Shown one piece after another: positions 1 to 8,040 of a stretch of DNA of 31,202 nucleotides; positions within the stretch are counted from its first letter, which is position 1, and the number at the start of each line of letters is the position of its first letter. The stretch is from positions 1 to 31,202 of the forward strand of contig JBFHGJ010000065.1 in NCBI GenBank assembly GCA_041583135.1, in the 5' to 3' direction. The position numbers and the translations under genes were made by a program. The DNA is from JABSOG01 sp041583135 (GTDB lineage Bacteria > Pseudomonadota > Gammaproteobacteria > Enterobacterales > Alteromonadaceae). The notes under the pieces are model-generated. The model was not told where the DNA came from. It made no database searches and was given only the letters and a program-made list of their open reading frames with translations.

Positions 1-1593
1 CTCAGTGACGGCGCAAGAGAACGCACCATTGTTGCAAAGCTTAAAATCATGGATAAGGTTTCTGAGGTGGCACCACAAAGCCCGGCCAACAACGCCGAGC
101 AGGTTTCATTGCAGCCGACGTTAAGTTGGAGCAACGACAATCGCGCGGCCAGTTATTTGATTGAAATTGCCAGCGATGAAAGCTTTAGCAACCTGGTTGC
201 AACGGCTGAAGTGACAGGCGGTAACAGTTATCGACCATCACAACCGTTGGCTCAATCGACTACCTACTACTGGCGTGTGAAGGCTCTTAACAGTTGTGGT
301 GAAAATGGTTCTGAGGTGGCTAAGTTTACCACCAAAAATGAGAAGGATGGCTCTACGGCATTGACTAAGAGTGTTGCCTCTGATGCTTTTGGCTTAGAGA
401 CCGAGCAACTGGCGAGCTTTTATATCGATGTACCTGAGGGCGCCAGTGACTTAAGCTTTACACTCAGCGCTGAAAATGGCGATGCCGACCTTTACGTTGC
501 CAAAGATCTGCGCCCTGAAAGTGGCGGTACGGTACTTTGTGCGTCGGAGTCCAATACCAGCGATGAGTCTTGTGCATTCGAAGGCGATGTTGAGGCGGGC
601 ACATACTTTGCCGCAGTGTATGCCTACGAAGGATTCAGCAATGCCAAGCTGGTCGCAACCTATAAAGGTGGCAGTATCATCGAAGGACAAGCACCTTTGG
701 TCATGGATGAAGAAGCCACGTTGGAGATCAAATTAGCCGATTTGACCGTTACCGATGAGAATTATCCTACAGGTTATACGCTTACGGTATTGCCGGGAGA
801 TAAGTATGCGGTCAACGGTAATATGATCACGCCGGTGACTGACTTTAGCGGTGAGTTGAGTGTGGCGGTTAGGGTGTTTAGCGATACTGTCGATAGCGGT
901 GTGTACAACCTGAGCGTGACAGTCAACAATGTCAACGACGCTCCTGTGATTGAATCTATTGCCGACGCAGAAGTTGCCGAAGACACCAGTTATACCGTAA
1001 CGCTTGATGGGCTGAGCGTAAAAGATGTCGATAACTCAGATCCTGCGGATTTTAGTGTGACTGTCTCCCCGGGTAGCAATTATAGCGTTGAAGGCAGCAA
1101 TGTGGTGAAGCCTGCAACTAACTTCAGCGGCACTCTAAGCGTTCAGGTGAAGGTGTCAGACGGTGAGCTAAGCAGTGAGGCAAAATCATTTAACCTAGTG
1201 GTGACGCCAGTTAATGATGCGCCAGTGTTGGTGGATGACAGTTTTAGTGTCGATAAAGGTTCCAGCAACAATCTGTTGGATGTGCTGAGCAACGATATTG
1301 AAGTCGATAGCGGCGATAGTCTGACGTTGGTCTCTGCCGAAGGCGGCAATGGCAGCGTGAGTATTTCAGGCAATAAGGTAAGCTATACACCGGCGGCAGA
1401 TTTCAGCGGTCAAGACAGCTTTACCTATACCGCCAAAGACAATGCCGGTGAACAGCGCACCGCGACGGTTAATGTGACAGTCAAACAGAAGGCCAGCAGT
1501 AGCGGTCAAAAATCAGGTGGTGGTAGTGTGCCGCTATTGATGTTGTTGTGTTTGGCGCCATTGGCTTTGCTACGACGCTTTAAGTCAGCCTGA
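1..1593 (+). CDS. C-terminal part of a secreted modular protein with FN3-like, PPC and cadherin-like repeats and a GlyGly-CTERM tail
   Basis: The reading frame is open from base 1, so this is the last 530 residues of a longer protein whose catalytic part lies outside the window. In order: a fibronectin-III-like domain (about 20-112, ending in a YYWRVKA-type strand), a PPC domain (about 120-223, with the GDADLYV motif), then three Ig/cadherin-like repeats (about 225-505) carrying VNDAP linkers and a final segment of the VDKGSSNNLLDVLSND type seen in tandem adhesion repeats. The C-terminus is a GlyGly-CTERM signal: SGGGS, a hydrophobic stretch, then RRFK. That tail is known as the substrate signal of rhombosortase, which leads to surface release through type II secretion. 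PPC and FN3 domains at the end of a protein with this tail are most often found on secreted metallo- or serine peptidases, so a protease is the likely parent; this is inferred. The PPC domain resembles those of the M4 protease at 9554. Confidence 0.85.
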   Translation, partial: LSDGARERTIVAKLKIMDKVSEVAPQSPANNAEQVSLQPTLSWSNDNRAASYLIEIASDESFSNLVATAEVTGGNSYRPSQPLAQSTTYYWRVKALNSCGENGSEVAKFTTKNEKDGSTALTKSVASDAFGLETEQLASFYIDVPEGASDLSFTLSAENGDADLYVAKDLRPESGGTVLCASESNTSDESCAFEGDVEAGTYFAAVYAYEGFSNAKLVATYKGGSIIEGQAPLVMDEEATLEIKLADLTVTDENYPTGYTLTVLPGDKYAVNGNMITPVTDFSGELSVAVRVFSDTVDSGVYNLSVTVNNVNDAPVIESIADAEVAEDTSYTVTLDGLSVKDVDNSDPADFSVTVSPGSNYSVEGSNVVKPATNFSGTLSVQVKVSDGELSSEAKSFNLVVTPVNDAPVLVDDSFSVDKGSSNNLLDVLSNDIEVDSGDSLTLVSAEGGNGSVSISGNKVSYTPAADFSGQDSFTYTAKDNAGEQRTATVNVTVKQKASSSGQKSGGGSVPLLMLLCLAPLALLRRFKSA

Positions 1594-1611
1594 ACCATAT
1601 CAAGCTGATTG

Positions 1612-1637
1612 TTGCGCGCCTTGCTCTTGGCGCGCAA
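1612..1637 (+). terminator. GC-rich hairpin, probable terminator of the secreted protein gene
   Basis: Perfect 9-base arms TTGCGCGCC and GGCGCGCAA enclose an 8-base loop, 18 bases after the stop codon. The following tract (ATTTCCC) is only weakly T-rich, so termination may be inefficient or may need help from Rho. Confidence 0.6.
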
Positions 1638-1733
1638 ATTTCCCACTTTCTGTGTCAAATAGTTCTATCCTAGATTGCCAGCTGTGGCCAACACGGCTAT
1701 AGTTTGGCAACAAAAAACAGGATAAGGACACTG

Positions 1734-2723
1734 ATGCCGATGAACGGAAAACTCCTCTCTTTATTGACCGTCAACAAGGGCCAGCGACGCAAGGTGCTCA
1801 ATGATCTGCTGGAACAAAAGTACATTGATTTGGCGACCACTTTTGACCGACTCAAACTCAAGCCCGCCATTGCCGAGCAATATGCCGAGCACTTAGACAA
1901 GATAGCTGCGGTGTTTGAGAATGAACATAACTGGGATAATGCCAGCGCGATTGAGCAGTTGCTCGCACCTTTATATGGTGAGGTGGAGTTGGATATTGAG
2001 ATCCGCTTATCCATGGTTGAAGCCGACAGGCGATTGACTGTAGAGGAGGCACAGTTTTTTGCCGATGAATACGCCTATTTGCAAGAGGCCACAACCCACG
2101 AGGATAAGCTCGCCGGTAAATTGAATTTGTTGAGTAACTTGTATAAAAAGCTGCAAATGAGTTATGACCTTGAAGAACAAAAGAAATATCTACTCTCGTC
2201 CATTCGTTTTTCTACCTCGGTGGCGTTTTTTATCTCGATTATGATCTTCTTTTTATTTGACAACATGCAGGTGCTCGACACTTTCGCTAAGATGATGCAC
2301 TCGGGGGAAGGCTTCCCTGTGGTACCGAGCGATAAAACGGAATTTATTATCGCGGCGTTGTCGGCCGGTTGGATGGGGTCGTGTTTTAGCATGTTGCTTA
2401 GAATGAAAGGTGATTTGCGCTTGCAGTCTTTGTCTGAGCTGACAGCCATCAATCGGTTGGATAATCTCATTTCACGCTCTTTGATAGGGATCGTCAGCGG
2501 TATGCTGGTGCTGTATGCCTTTGAAGGGGGATTTATGCAAGGCTCGATGTTTCCTACCTTGTCTTTTGATATGTATGGCAGCTATGTGGTCAATGATACG
2601 CAGTGGGACCGCAATAAGGCGCATGCAATGCTGATCTTCTGGTGTTTTTTGGCGGGTTTTTCTGAAAAAATGGTGCCTGATCTGCTCGCTAGGGCCGATA
2701 AAAAATTGGCCCAGAGCAGCTAG
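1734..2723 (+). CDS. Inner-membrane protein of unknown function with about four membrane segments
   Basis: 329 residues. The frame could open at a TTG at 1704, but the ATG at 1734 has AAGGA five bases upstream and is preferred. The first ~155 residues are soluble, mostly helical and charged, beginning with a basic segment (NKGQRRK). Hydrophobic segments lie near residues 160-176, 204-222, 249-265 and 298-310. The end carries LAGFSEKMVPDLLARA, a motif I associate with uncharacterised bacterial membrane proteins that have an AGFSE-type last helix; I cannot assign a function. It stands alone, after a hairpin and tail to tail with the lipoprotein gene 44 bases downstream. Confidence 0.75.
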   Translation: MPMNGKLLSLLTVNKGQRRKVLNDLLEQKYIDLATTFDRLKLKPAIAEQYAEHLDKIAAVFENEHNWDNASAIEQLLAPLYGEVELDIEIRLSMVEADRRLTVEEAQFFADEYAYLQEATTHEDKLAGKLNLLSNLYKKLQMSYDLEEQKKYLLSSIRFSTSVAFFISIMIFFLFDNMQVLDTFAKMMHSGEGFPVVPSDKTEFIIAALSAGWMGSCFSMLLRMKGDLRLQSLSELTAINRLDNLISRSLIGIVSGMLVLYAFEGGFMQGSMFPTLSFDMYGSYVVNDTQWDRNKAHAMLIFWCFLAGFSEKMVPDLLARADKKLAQSS

Positions 2724-2767
2724 GGCGTACTCAGCCTTAACAGGAGAGCACGCGACATCTTTTTCGC

Positions 2768-3301
2768 CTATTGCATGTTGATAAGATCGCTTAACAGGCT
2801 ATCGTTGGGGCGTTCTATAATGCGACCAAGCTCTTTATCTTGGTGGTACAACAAGATGGTCGGTACCGCTGTAAGCCGATAGCGTTCAACCAGTGCTTGG
2901 TCTCTACTGCCACTTGGCGCTACGGCAATAAGCGACAATTCAAATTCCAGCTCAGGCATTGCGGTTTTTGCGACCTCAAGCAGTGTCAGCAGCCTAGGCA
3001 CCTCCCTTTGACTGTCAGGACACCAAGTGCCAAACACGGCAACAATTTTTCGGCCATCAAGATGTTTGGCCAAGGCGACGGCTTGTTTCGTGCTGTAGTT
3101 GGCAGCTTCGTTTGCTTTGTTATCGGCAAAAACAGGATACTGGCTAAGTAGTTCGGCTTTATCAATAGCACCGGTGTGGTACTGCGGTTTTGTTGCAGAC
3201 GAGGGGGTGTTGTTTTGATCTTGATGGCCGCTGCAACCACCTAGGGTTAAGCCCATCAATGTGATAGCGAGCAATGCAGGTAACTGGATACGTTTTTTCA
3301 T
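2768..3301 (-). CDS. Thioredoxin-fold lipoprotein with a CxxS active site
   Basis: 177 residues from the ATG at 3301. A longer start at 3337 is possible, but the shorter form begins with a clean lipoprotein signal (MKKRIQLPALLAITLMG) and a lipobox ending at Cys23 (LGGC). The mature part has a thioredoxin fold: a beta strand KIVAVFGTWCPDSQREVPR with the active site at Cys94-Pro-Asp-Ser97, and the cis-proline loop AVPTILLY at Pro147. Only the first active-site cysteine is present; the second is Ser. Thioredoxin-like proteins with WC(x)DS followed by EVPR are a known group, so this is probably a family trait rather than a mutation. The protein is likely membrane-anchored and periplasmic. A CxxS site suggests mixed-disulfide or isomerase-type chemistry rather than simple oxidoreduction, which is inferred. 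No strong ribosome binding site is seen. Confidence 0.8.
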   Translation of the reverse strand: MKKRIQLPALLAITLMGLTLGGCSGHQDQNNTPSSATKPQYHTGAIDKAELLSQYPVFADNKANEAANYSTKQAVALAKHLDGRKIVAVFGTWCPDSQREVPRLLTLLEVAKTAMPELEFELSLIAVAPSGSRDQALVERYRLTAVPTILLYHQDKELGRIIERPNDSLLSDLINMQ

Positions 3302-3449
3302 TATGGCGATCGAACTCTTTGAATTTGACCGCACCATTTTGCGCTTTATCTAAATCAAGGTCAATAAATACAATAAGTTAACACAAGTTGAGGTTAAGTT
3401 AGGTCTTGTGAATGGCGGTGGAGAGACAGAACATCAAAGCTGCCGCGTA

Positions 3450-3544
3450 TAGCACAGCGACAGCGGGATAAGTAAGTGGTGACGCTTTTTGTTACTCATT
3501 GATGTCGTGCTAGGTCCTTTGCGCCGATAAATGGACGATAGCAC
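3450..3544. repeat. Three TAGCAC/GTGCTA elements forming an inverted repeat
   Basis: TAGCAC at 3450-3455 and 3539-3544, and its complement GTGCTA at 3507-3512. The second and third can pair into a stem that continues with GTCC/GGAC after a small bulge (3507-3544, 15-base loop). It lies just past the stop of the small minus-strand gene, but no T tract follows, so a terminator role is doubtful. Confidence 0.4.
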
Positions 3545-3550
3545 CTGATG

Positions 3551-3760
3551 TTAGGCCAGTATTGGTTGTACCGTACGGCCAGTTTTTCTGGCATATTCCA
3601 CCAGGTTTTTATCCAATGAACCTAATCGCACCAATTGTTCGACCAATCTGCGTAGCTCCTCGGTTGAGACATTGACGAAATCTTGCAGATTTTTCTCACC
3701 GCTGAAACCGTGGTGTTTAATAACAGATAACAAAAACGTCAGAATGTTATAGCTTTTCAT
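3551..3760 (-). CDS. Small protein of unknown function (69 residues)
   Basis: 69 residues, ATG start, TAA stop. The composition is protein-like: an N-terminal helix (ILTFLLSVIKHHGF), then a segment STEELRRLVEQLVRLGSLDK that resembles a helix-turn-helix pair, and a short basic tail. No membrane segment or signal peptide is seen. The ribosome binding site is weak (GAG about 13 bases upstream). It is flanked by about 210 bases without a gene on one side and 336 on the other, and is transcribed away from the HDOD operon. It is too short to assign to a family by eye. The alternative is a chance ORF, but amphipathic periodicity and isolation in otherwise empty sequence favour a real gene. Confidence 0.5.
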   Translation of the reverse strand: MKSYNILTFLLSVIKHHGFSGEKNLQDFVNVSTEELRRLVEQLVRLGSLDKNLVEYARKTGRTVQPILA

Positions 3761-4096
3761 ATCCGGTCAATCTCACTACAAAATGTGTATGGGTATATGC
3801 TTTGAACAGGAGATCTCAAAAAAGTTCAATGGGACACTGATAAATGCGACCAACGGCAATGGGGAGGCTGAGGCGTTTTTTGGCGGTGCGTTGCTAACGA
3901 TAATCTAAAGCTTAGGGATTTTTTTTGGCAAATATCTGAATTTAAGGCAATAAAGCTGAAATTTTCTTTGCCTTGCTTGGCGACTTTGAGGCGCTTTCAT
4001 CTATAATGTATAAAATTGACTGTAGTGTTTCTGCTTGAGGGGTAATTAAGTGGCAGAAACATTTAAAACGATAATCAGGACAACCGTTAAACTTCG
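3761..4096 (+). promoter_or_regulatory. Upstream region of the HDOD operon: -10 box and leader hairpin
   Basis: 336 bases without a main gene. A perfect TATAAT lies at 4002-4007; the -35 is weak (TTGGCG at 3977-3982 with 19-base spacing, or GGCGAC with 17). The transcript would then hold an inverted repeat with perfect 9-base arms, TGTTTCTGC (4026-4034) and GCAGAAACA (4053-4061), around an 18-base loop. The loop contains GAGGGG, which sits seven bases before a GTG codon at 4050. The rest is AT-rich sequence in which I see nothing specific. Confidence 0.45.
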
Positions 4097-4942
4097 ATGG
4101 CACTTAACAGAAAACAACTCATTGAGATGGTGGAGTCTATTCCAGCATTTCCCCAAAGTGTCAATCAAGTCATTGCCATGACGTCCAATGCCAATTGTCC
4201 GCCGAAAAAACTGGTGCAGGTCATAGAGCGCGACCCTATTTTAACCATGAAAGTCCTGAAGCTGGTCAATTCGGCATTTTTCGGTTTGTCCAAAGAAGTG
4301 ATTTCGGTGCAGCACTCGGTGGTCTATGTCGGCCTTAATACCATTAAGAATGTGGCCATCAGTGTCGCAATGGCCGGGGTGTTACCTGCTGAAAACGATG
4401 CCGGTTTAGATATGCAGGCGTTTTGGAAAGATTCCCTGGCCGTGGGCGTTATCGCCAAGTTACTGGCTGAAAAAAACCGTGTACCGCCGAATGAAAGTGC
4501 CGACTATTTTGTCGCAGGGCTGTTGCACAATATTGGCAAGGTAATTTTTGCCCATTACTTCCCGGACGACTATAAGAAGGTGTTGACCCTCAGCCAAGAG
4601 AAGGGGTTGCCGCTGCATAAGGTCGAAAAAGAACTGATGGGATTAGATCACTGTCAGCTCGGTTCACTATTGGCCAAGGCGTGGAAACTGCCAGAGAACT
4701 TGCGTATGTGCATTCGTTCACACCATACTATGGTTAAAGACTATGGTGAGAATAAGTTGCTGGTGGCAATTATCGCAGCCCACCAACTTAATCATTATAT
4801 CAACGGTACCCGAGGCGTGGTGCGTCAGTTGCCGAAACAAGTGGAAGATTATCTTGGCGCACCGCTAATCGATGTCGCGGACGCTTTAGTAAATTTGGAA
4901 AATGAAGTCGAGAAGGCTCAGGCTTTTGTCACTGTGACATAA
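4097..4942 (+). CDS. HDOD domain protein, short form
   Basis: 281 residues, nearly all one HDOD domain (about residues 8-205). Typical features are the opening IPAFPQSVNQV, the block VIERDPILTMKVLKLVNSAFFG, and SVQHSVVYVGLNTIKNVA. The HD-phosphohydrolase motif is degenerate (LLHNIGK where an HD pair would be), as is normal for HDOD, so no enzymatic activity is expected. HDOD proteins act as cytoplasmic signalling adaptors, often linked to c-di-GMP, motility or stress. The start is the first in-frame ATG after a stop at 4088-4090; the nearest ribosome-binding-like sequence (CAGGA) is 17 bases away, so initiation looks weak or regulated. It heads a four-gene run with gaps of 46, 41 and 9 bases. 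Confidence 0.9.
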   Translation: MALNRKQLIEMVESIPAFPQSVNQVIAMTSNANCPPKKLVQVIERDPILTMKVLKLVNSAFFGLSKEVISVQHSVVYVGLNTIKNVAISVAMAGVLPAENDAGLDMQAFWKDSLAVGVIAKLLAEKNRVPPNESADYFVAGLLHNIGKVIFAHYFPDDYKKVLTLSQEKGLPLHKVEKELMGLDHCQLGSLLAKAWKLPENLRMCIRSHHTMVKDYGENKLLVAIIAAHQLNHYINGTRGVVRQLPKQVEDYLGAPLIDVADALVNLENEVEKAQAFVTVT

Positions 4943-4988
4943 GCTTTGCCTTAATTGATGAATAGACAGTGAAGACAAAGAGCGCATT

Positions 4989-5873
4989 ATGAAAATTACC
5001 ATGCGTGGCGTGAGAGGGTCTATCCCCGTGCCAGGACCGGATACGGTCATTTATGGTGGCAATACCACCTGTCATGAGATCCGCACGTCCAGCGGCGACA
5101 TTATTATTTTAGACGGCGGCAGCGGCATCCGTCAGCTGGGCAATGAACTGATGGCTAATCTGCCGGTACAATGCGCGATTTTTATCACCCACACTCATTG
5201 GGATCATATTCAGGGATTGCCTTTTTTTATTCCGATATTCGTTCCGGGTAATACCATTGATATTTACGGCTCTTTTGATCCTGTCTATATGAAAGACTTG
5301 CGTAGCATTTTATCGCAGCAGATGGAATATTGTTATTTTCCGGTGCGAGAATGCGAGCTGGCGGCTGAGGTGAATTATCACAATATTCGTGAAGGGCAAA
5401 AGGTGCAGGTCGGCTCGGCGACCGTTACGCCTATCTTGACCAACCATCCGGTGCTCAATTACGGTTATAAAGTCGAAGACAACGGCAAGTGTTTTTTCTT
5501 TACCGGTGACTATGAGCCGCCCATCAATATTTATGATGAAGAAGACGAGGAATACGCCGGTTATCAACAGTTGGTCGATGAGCAGCAACAAGCGCTGATT
5601 GATTTTGTGCAAGGTGTTGATGTGATGGTGGCCGACTCTCAATATACCCAAGCCGAATACCCGACAAAGAAAGGCTGGGGGCATGGCACCTTTGAAGGTA
5701 ATGTTGAACTTGCCAGAAAGGTCAATGCCAAACAGTTTTATTTTACCCACCATGATCCGACCCGTACCGATGCTCAGCTTGAAGCGATTTTCGCCGAGCT
5801 GATGGCCAAAGACAATTTGCCTCAAGGCGTCGAGTTTCATTTGGCCAAAGAAGGCACCATCATCGAGTTGTGA
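4989..5873 (+). CDS. Metallo-beta-lactamase-fold hydrolase
   Basis: 294 residues, no signal peptide, so cytoplasmic. The metal site is complete: THTHWDH gives His68, His70, Asp72 and His73; further candidate ligands are His153 (TNHPV), Asp174 (FTGDYEP) and His254/255 (FTHHDP), and the WGHGTFE segment at 232 adds another conserved histidine. The N-terminus MRGVRGSIPVPGP, followed by YGGNT and LDGGSGIRQLG, is characteristic of a group of RNase Z/PhnP-like and cyclic-nucleotide-phosphodiesterase-like proteins, often of 250-300 residues. The substrate is not evident; a phosphodiester (nucleotide or second messenger) is the best family-based guess. It lies 46 bases after the HDOD gene with AAGAG in front of its ATG, so the two are probably co-transcribed. 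Confidence 0.85.
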   Translation: MKITMRGVRGSIPVPGPDTVIYGGNTTCHEIRTSSGDIIILDGGSGIRQLGNELMANLPVQCAIFITHTHWDHIQGLPFFIPIFVPGNTIDIYGSFDPVYMKDLRSILSQQMEYCYFPVRECELAAEVNYHNIREGQKVQVGSATVTPILTNHPVLNYGYKVEDNGKCFFFTGDYEPPINIYDEEDEEYAGYQQLVDEQQQALIDFVQGVDVMVADSQYTQAEYPTKKGWGHGTFEGNVELARKVNAKQFYFTHHDPTRTDAQLEAIFAELMAKDNLPQGVEFHLAKEGTIIEL

Positions 5874-5914
5874 TATAGCCTATGATCAAGCCTCGACTGG
5901 ATATCGGCAGATAA

Positions 5915-7474
5915 ATGGGCAGTGGATTGAGGCGCCGCTATCCTCGCCATATTCGTCAGTCGATATTTTTCGGCACTATTGTCGCGTTCGTATTATTGTG
6001 CCTGTATATTGCTTATCTTGTTGTTGATCATTATGCCATCACATTAGCGCGTAAACCCGGCTACCTAACCCGCAACAATCAGTTTTTGCTTATTCGTGAA
6101 ATTGAAAACTTTCATTTTGATGATTTGGCGAAGGAGTGGGGGCAGACCCTTAGTCTTGGGTTGTCGCAGCGATTATCTCAGCATCCGGCCATTCGACTTA
6201 TCGACTCACGTTCGACTCAGCGTTTAGTCAATGCCGGTGCGACAAACCAAGGTCTATTTGATACGGTGCAGGCCGACTATTTGCTTGACGGTGGCGTGAT
6301 GCGATTGGATGAGCAGGTGGTGGTGACCTTGCATTTATATCGTTCAGATAGTAGAGAGTCGGTGTGGGCCAAATCTTATGCGGCACTATGGCAAGACAGA
6401 GAGGCGTTTTTGCTGGAAGTCATTGCGGCCGTTTATCGCCAGCTTGATGAACGTATTTTTCCGAAAGTGAAGCGAATGATAGAGCAAGGGCGCAGGCAAC
6501 ACAAAAAGCCACCAGAAGCTGCGGCGGTCATGTTGTTCTATCAAGCTCATAAACTACTGGCAACGGCGCAAAGCAGTGATAGTCTGATCGCCGAGTTACT
6601 GTTGCGTCAAGCTCTGGCAGTAGATGCGAAATATGCAAAAGCCCAAGCGTTGCTGGTGTGGCTTGAATATCAAAGGGCGTGGCAAGACGGAACGATTTAT
6701 CAGAACTATGAGCGCTATAACGATAGAATGAATGTGGTGCTAAAACACGACGCCGGCCAGGGCCTCGCTTATGCCGTCAAAGCGGATATTGCCTTTAAGT
6801 TTCGTCACAATATGCCTGTTGCCGAACTGTTTTATCAACAAGGAATACATGCCCGCCCGAGCGATGCCGACCTTCGCTTGGAATATGCTGCTTTTCTCAT
6901 GGCTAATAGCCGTTATTTCGATGCAAACGCGCAAATTTATGCCGCCAAAAGGCTGAATCCCGTGGCTTACCCGGTACTTAAAGTGGCGTGGTTATATACC
7001 ATGATGTCAGCGTTTGATTTGGCACAGCGGGAATTGGATAAGATAACGCCAGTATCGCCTGTGGATGGCGACTATTATGCTGTTGCTGCGCAGCTTTACC
7101 AAAGCCAAGGCAATGTGCAACAAGCTTTTGCCAATTATTTGAATATATTCAAGCTGTCGAAGCTTGATGTTAGCGATACTGATGCGCTATTGAACCATTA
7201 TCAACGCGATGGATTTGGCGCCGTTGGCCGTTATCTTGCTCTTGAGAGAAAGCTGGAGGCGGATATCGGTTCGTTTACCCCTCCTTTGTCATTTGCTTAT
7301 TATTTGGCGGTATCCGATCAGCCTGAATTGGCACTCGATTATATCGAACAGGCTTATGCCGAGAAGCAATATCAACTGTTGTGGGCAATGAGTGACCCAA
7401 GGTTGAATACACTTAAAAAAGCGCCGCGGTTTATCGCGGTAATTGAACGTTTAGGACTGGATTATCCACAGTGA
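5915..7474 (+). CDS. Membrane-anchored protein with a TolB/FlgO-like domain and TPR repeats
   Basis: 519 residues. A short basic N-terminus (RRRYPRHIRQ) is followed by one membrane helix (about 18-40), giving an N-in, C-out topology with the bulk in the periplasm. Residues ~55-165 look like the domain found in FlgO/TolB-N-like proteins and in the output half of CadC-type and class III cyclase-linked proteins (LLIREIENF, LSLGLSQRLSQHPAIRLIDS, ADYLLDGGVMR). From about 195 to the end the sequence is helical TPR-like repeats (LLRQALAVDAKYAKAQALLVWLEY; ADLRLEYAAFLMANSRYFDANAQIYAAKRLNP). The usual N-terminal cyclase or DNA-binding domain of such proteins is absent. It follows the hydrolase gene by 41 bases and precedes the GNAT gene by 9. 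Protein-protein scaffolding at the envelope is the likely role; the partner is unknown. Confidence 0.75.
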   Translation: MGSGLRRRYPRHIRQSIFFGTIVAFVLLCLYIAYLVVDHYAITLARKPGYLTRNNQFLLIREIENFHFDDLAKEWGQTLSLGLSQRLSQHPAIRLIDSRSTQRLVNAGATNQGLFDTVQADYLLDGGVMRLDEQVVVTLHLYRSDSRESVWAKSYAALWQDREAFLLEVIAAVYRQLDERIFPKVKRMIEQGRRQHKKPPEAAAVMLFYQAHKLLATAQSSDSLIAELLLRQALAVDAKYAKAQALLVWLEYQRAWQDGTIYQNYERYNDRMNVVLKHDAGQGLAYAVKADIAFKFRHNMPVAELFYQQGIHARPSDADLRLEYAAFLMANSRYFDANAQIYAAKRLNPVAYPVLKVAWLYTMMSAFDLAQRELDKITPVSPVDGDYYAVAAQLYQSQGNVQQAFANYLNIFKLSKLDVSDTDALLNHYQRDGFGAVGRYLALERKLEADIGSFTPPLSFAYYLAVSDQPELALDYIEQAYAEKQYQLLWAMSDPRLNTLKKAPRFIAVIERLGLDYPQ

Positions 7475-7483
7475 GGAATTGGT

Positions 7484-7939
7484 ATGACACTATGGCAACA
7501 AGATGAGTTTTTGATCTCGACGGATAAGGCGATGCTTGATTTTGAGGTGATCCATCGTTTTATCAGTACTTCCTATTGGGCTGCAAATATGCCAAAGCAA
7601 ACCCTTAAAAATGCCATTGATGGCTCCTTGTGCTTCGGTCTTTATCATTGCACAGAGCAAATTGGCTTTGCCCGGGTTATCACCGATGGTGCCACCTTTG
7701 GCTACTTGGCCGATGTTTTTGTCTTGGAACAATGGCGGGGTCGGGGGCTGAGTAAGCGGTTGATGAGTTGTATTTTATCTCACCCAAGTTTGCAGGGGTT
7801 AAGGCGCATGATGCTTGCTACCCGTGACGCCCATGGTCTATATCGTCAATTTGGCTTCACCGCAGTGAGTGAGCCGCAAGTGTTGATGCAAAAGCATGTG
7901 CCTAACCTATATGCGCAGTGTCAGGAACCCGTCACCTAG
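7484..7939 (+). CDS. GNAT-family N-acetyltransferase
   Basis: 151 residues, the usual GNAT length. The acetyl-CoA site is clear: strand YLADVFVLEQ followed by WRGRGLSKRLM (the R-x-x-G-x-G/A loop). Downstream, LRRMMLATRDAHGLYRQFGFTAVSEP is the C-terminal part with the conserved Y..FGF. Upstream, LCFGLYHCTEQIGFARVITDGATF forms the central strands. This subgroup of small soluble acetyltransferases is widespread and its substrates are mostly unknown. The start ATG is 9 bases after the stop of the TPR gene, with GAGGAA overlapping that stop, so translation is probably coupled. No link between acetylation and the three upstream genes can be read from the sequence. Confidence 0.9.
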   Translation: MTLWQQDEFLISTDKAMLDFEVIHRFISTSYWAANMPKQTLKNAIDGSLCFGLYHCTEQIGFARVITDGATFGYLADVFVLEQWRGRGLSKRLMSCILSHPSLQGLRRMMLATRDAHGLYRQFGFTAVSEPQVLMQKHVPNLYAQCQEPVT

Positions 7940-8040
7940 TCAGTTTAAAAGTTTAATTAATTGATATTAAAGGGCTTTTTAGAGTTGGCTCAGATCCTGC
8001 TGTAGTGTCTTAAATGCTAAGACCGTCAATGGGATGTACT

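Noticed and set aside
5310..5840. 176-codon minus-strand ORF inside the metallo-beta-lactamase-fold gene
   Set aside because: It lies wholly opposite a gene with an intact metal site, and its translation shows no family features; it is a shadow frame.
7940..8013. Terminator after the GNAT gene
   Set aside because: There is a T-rich end (GGGCTTTTT) but no stable stem in front of it.
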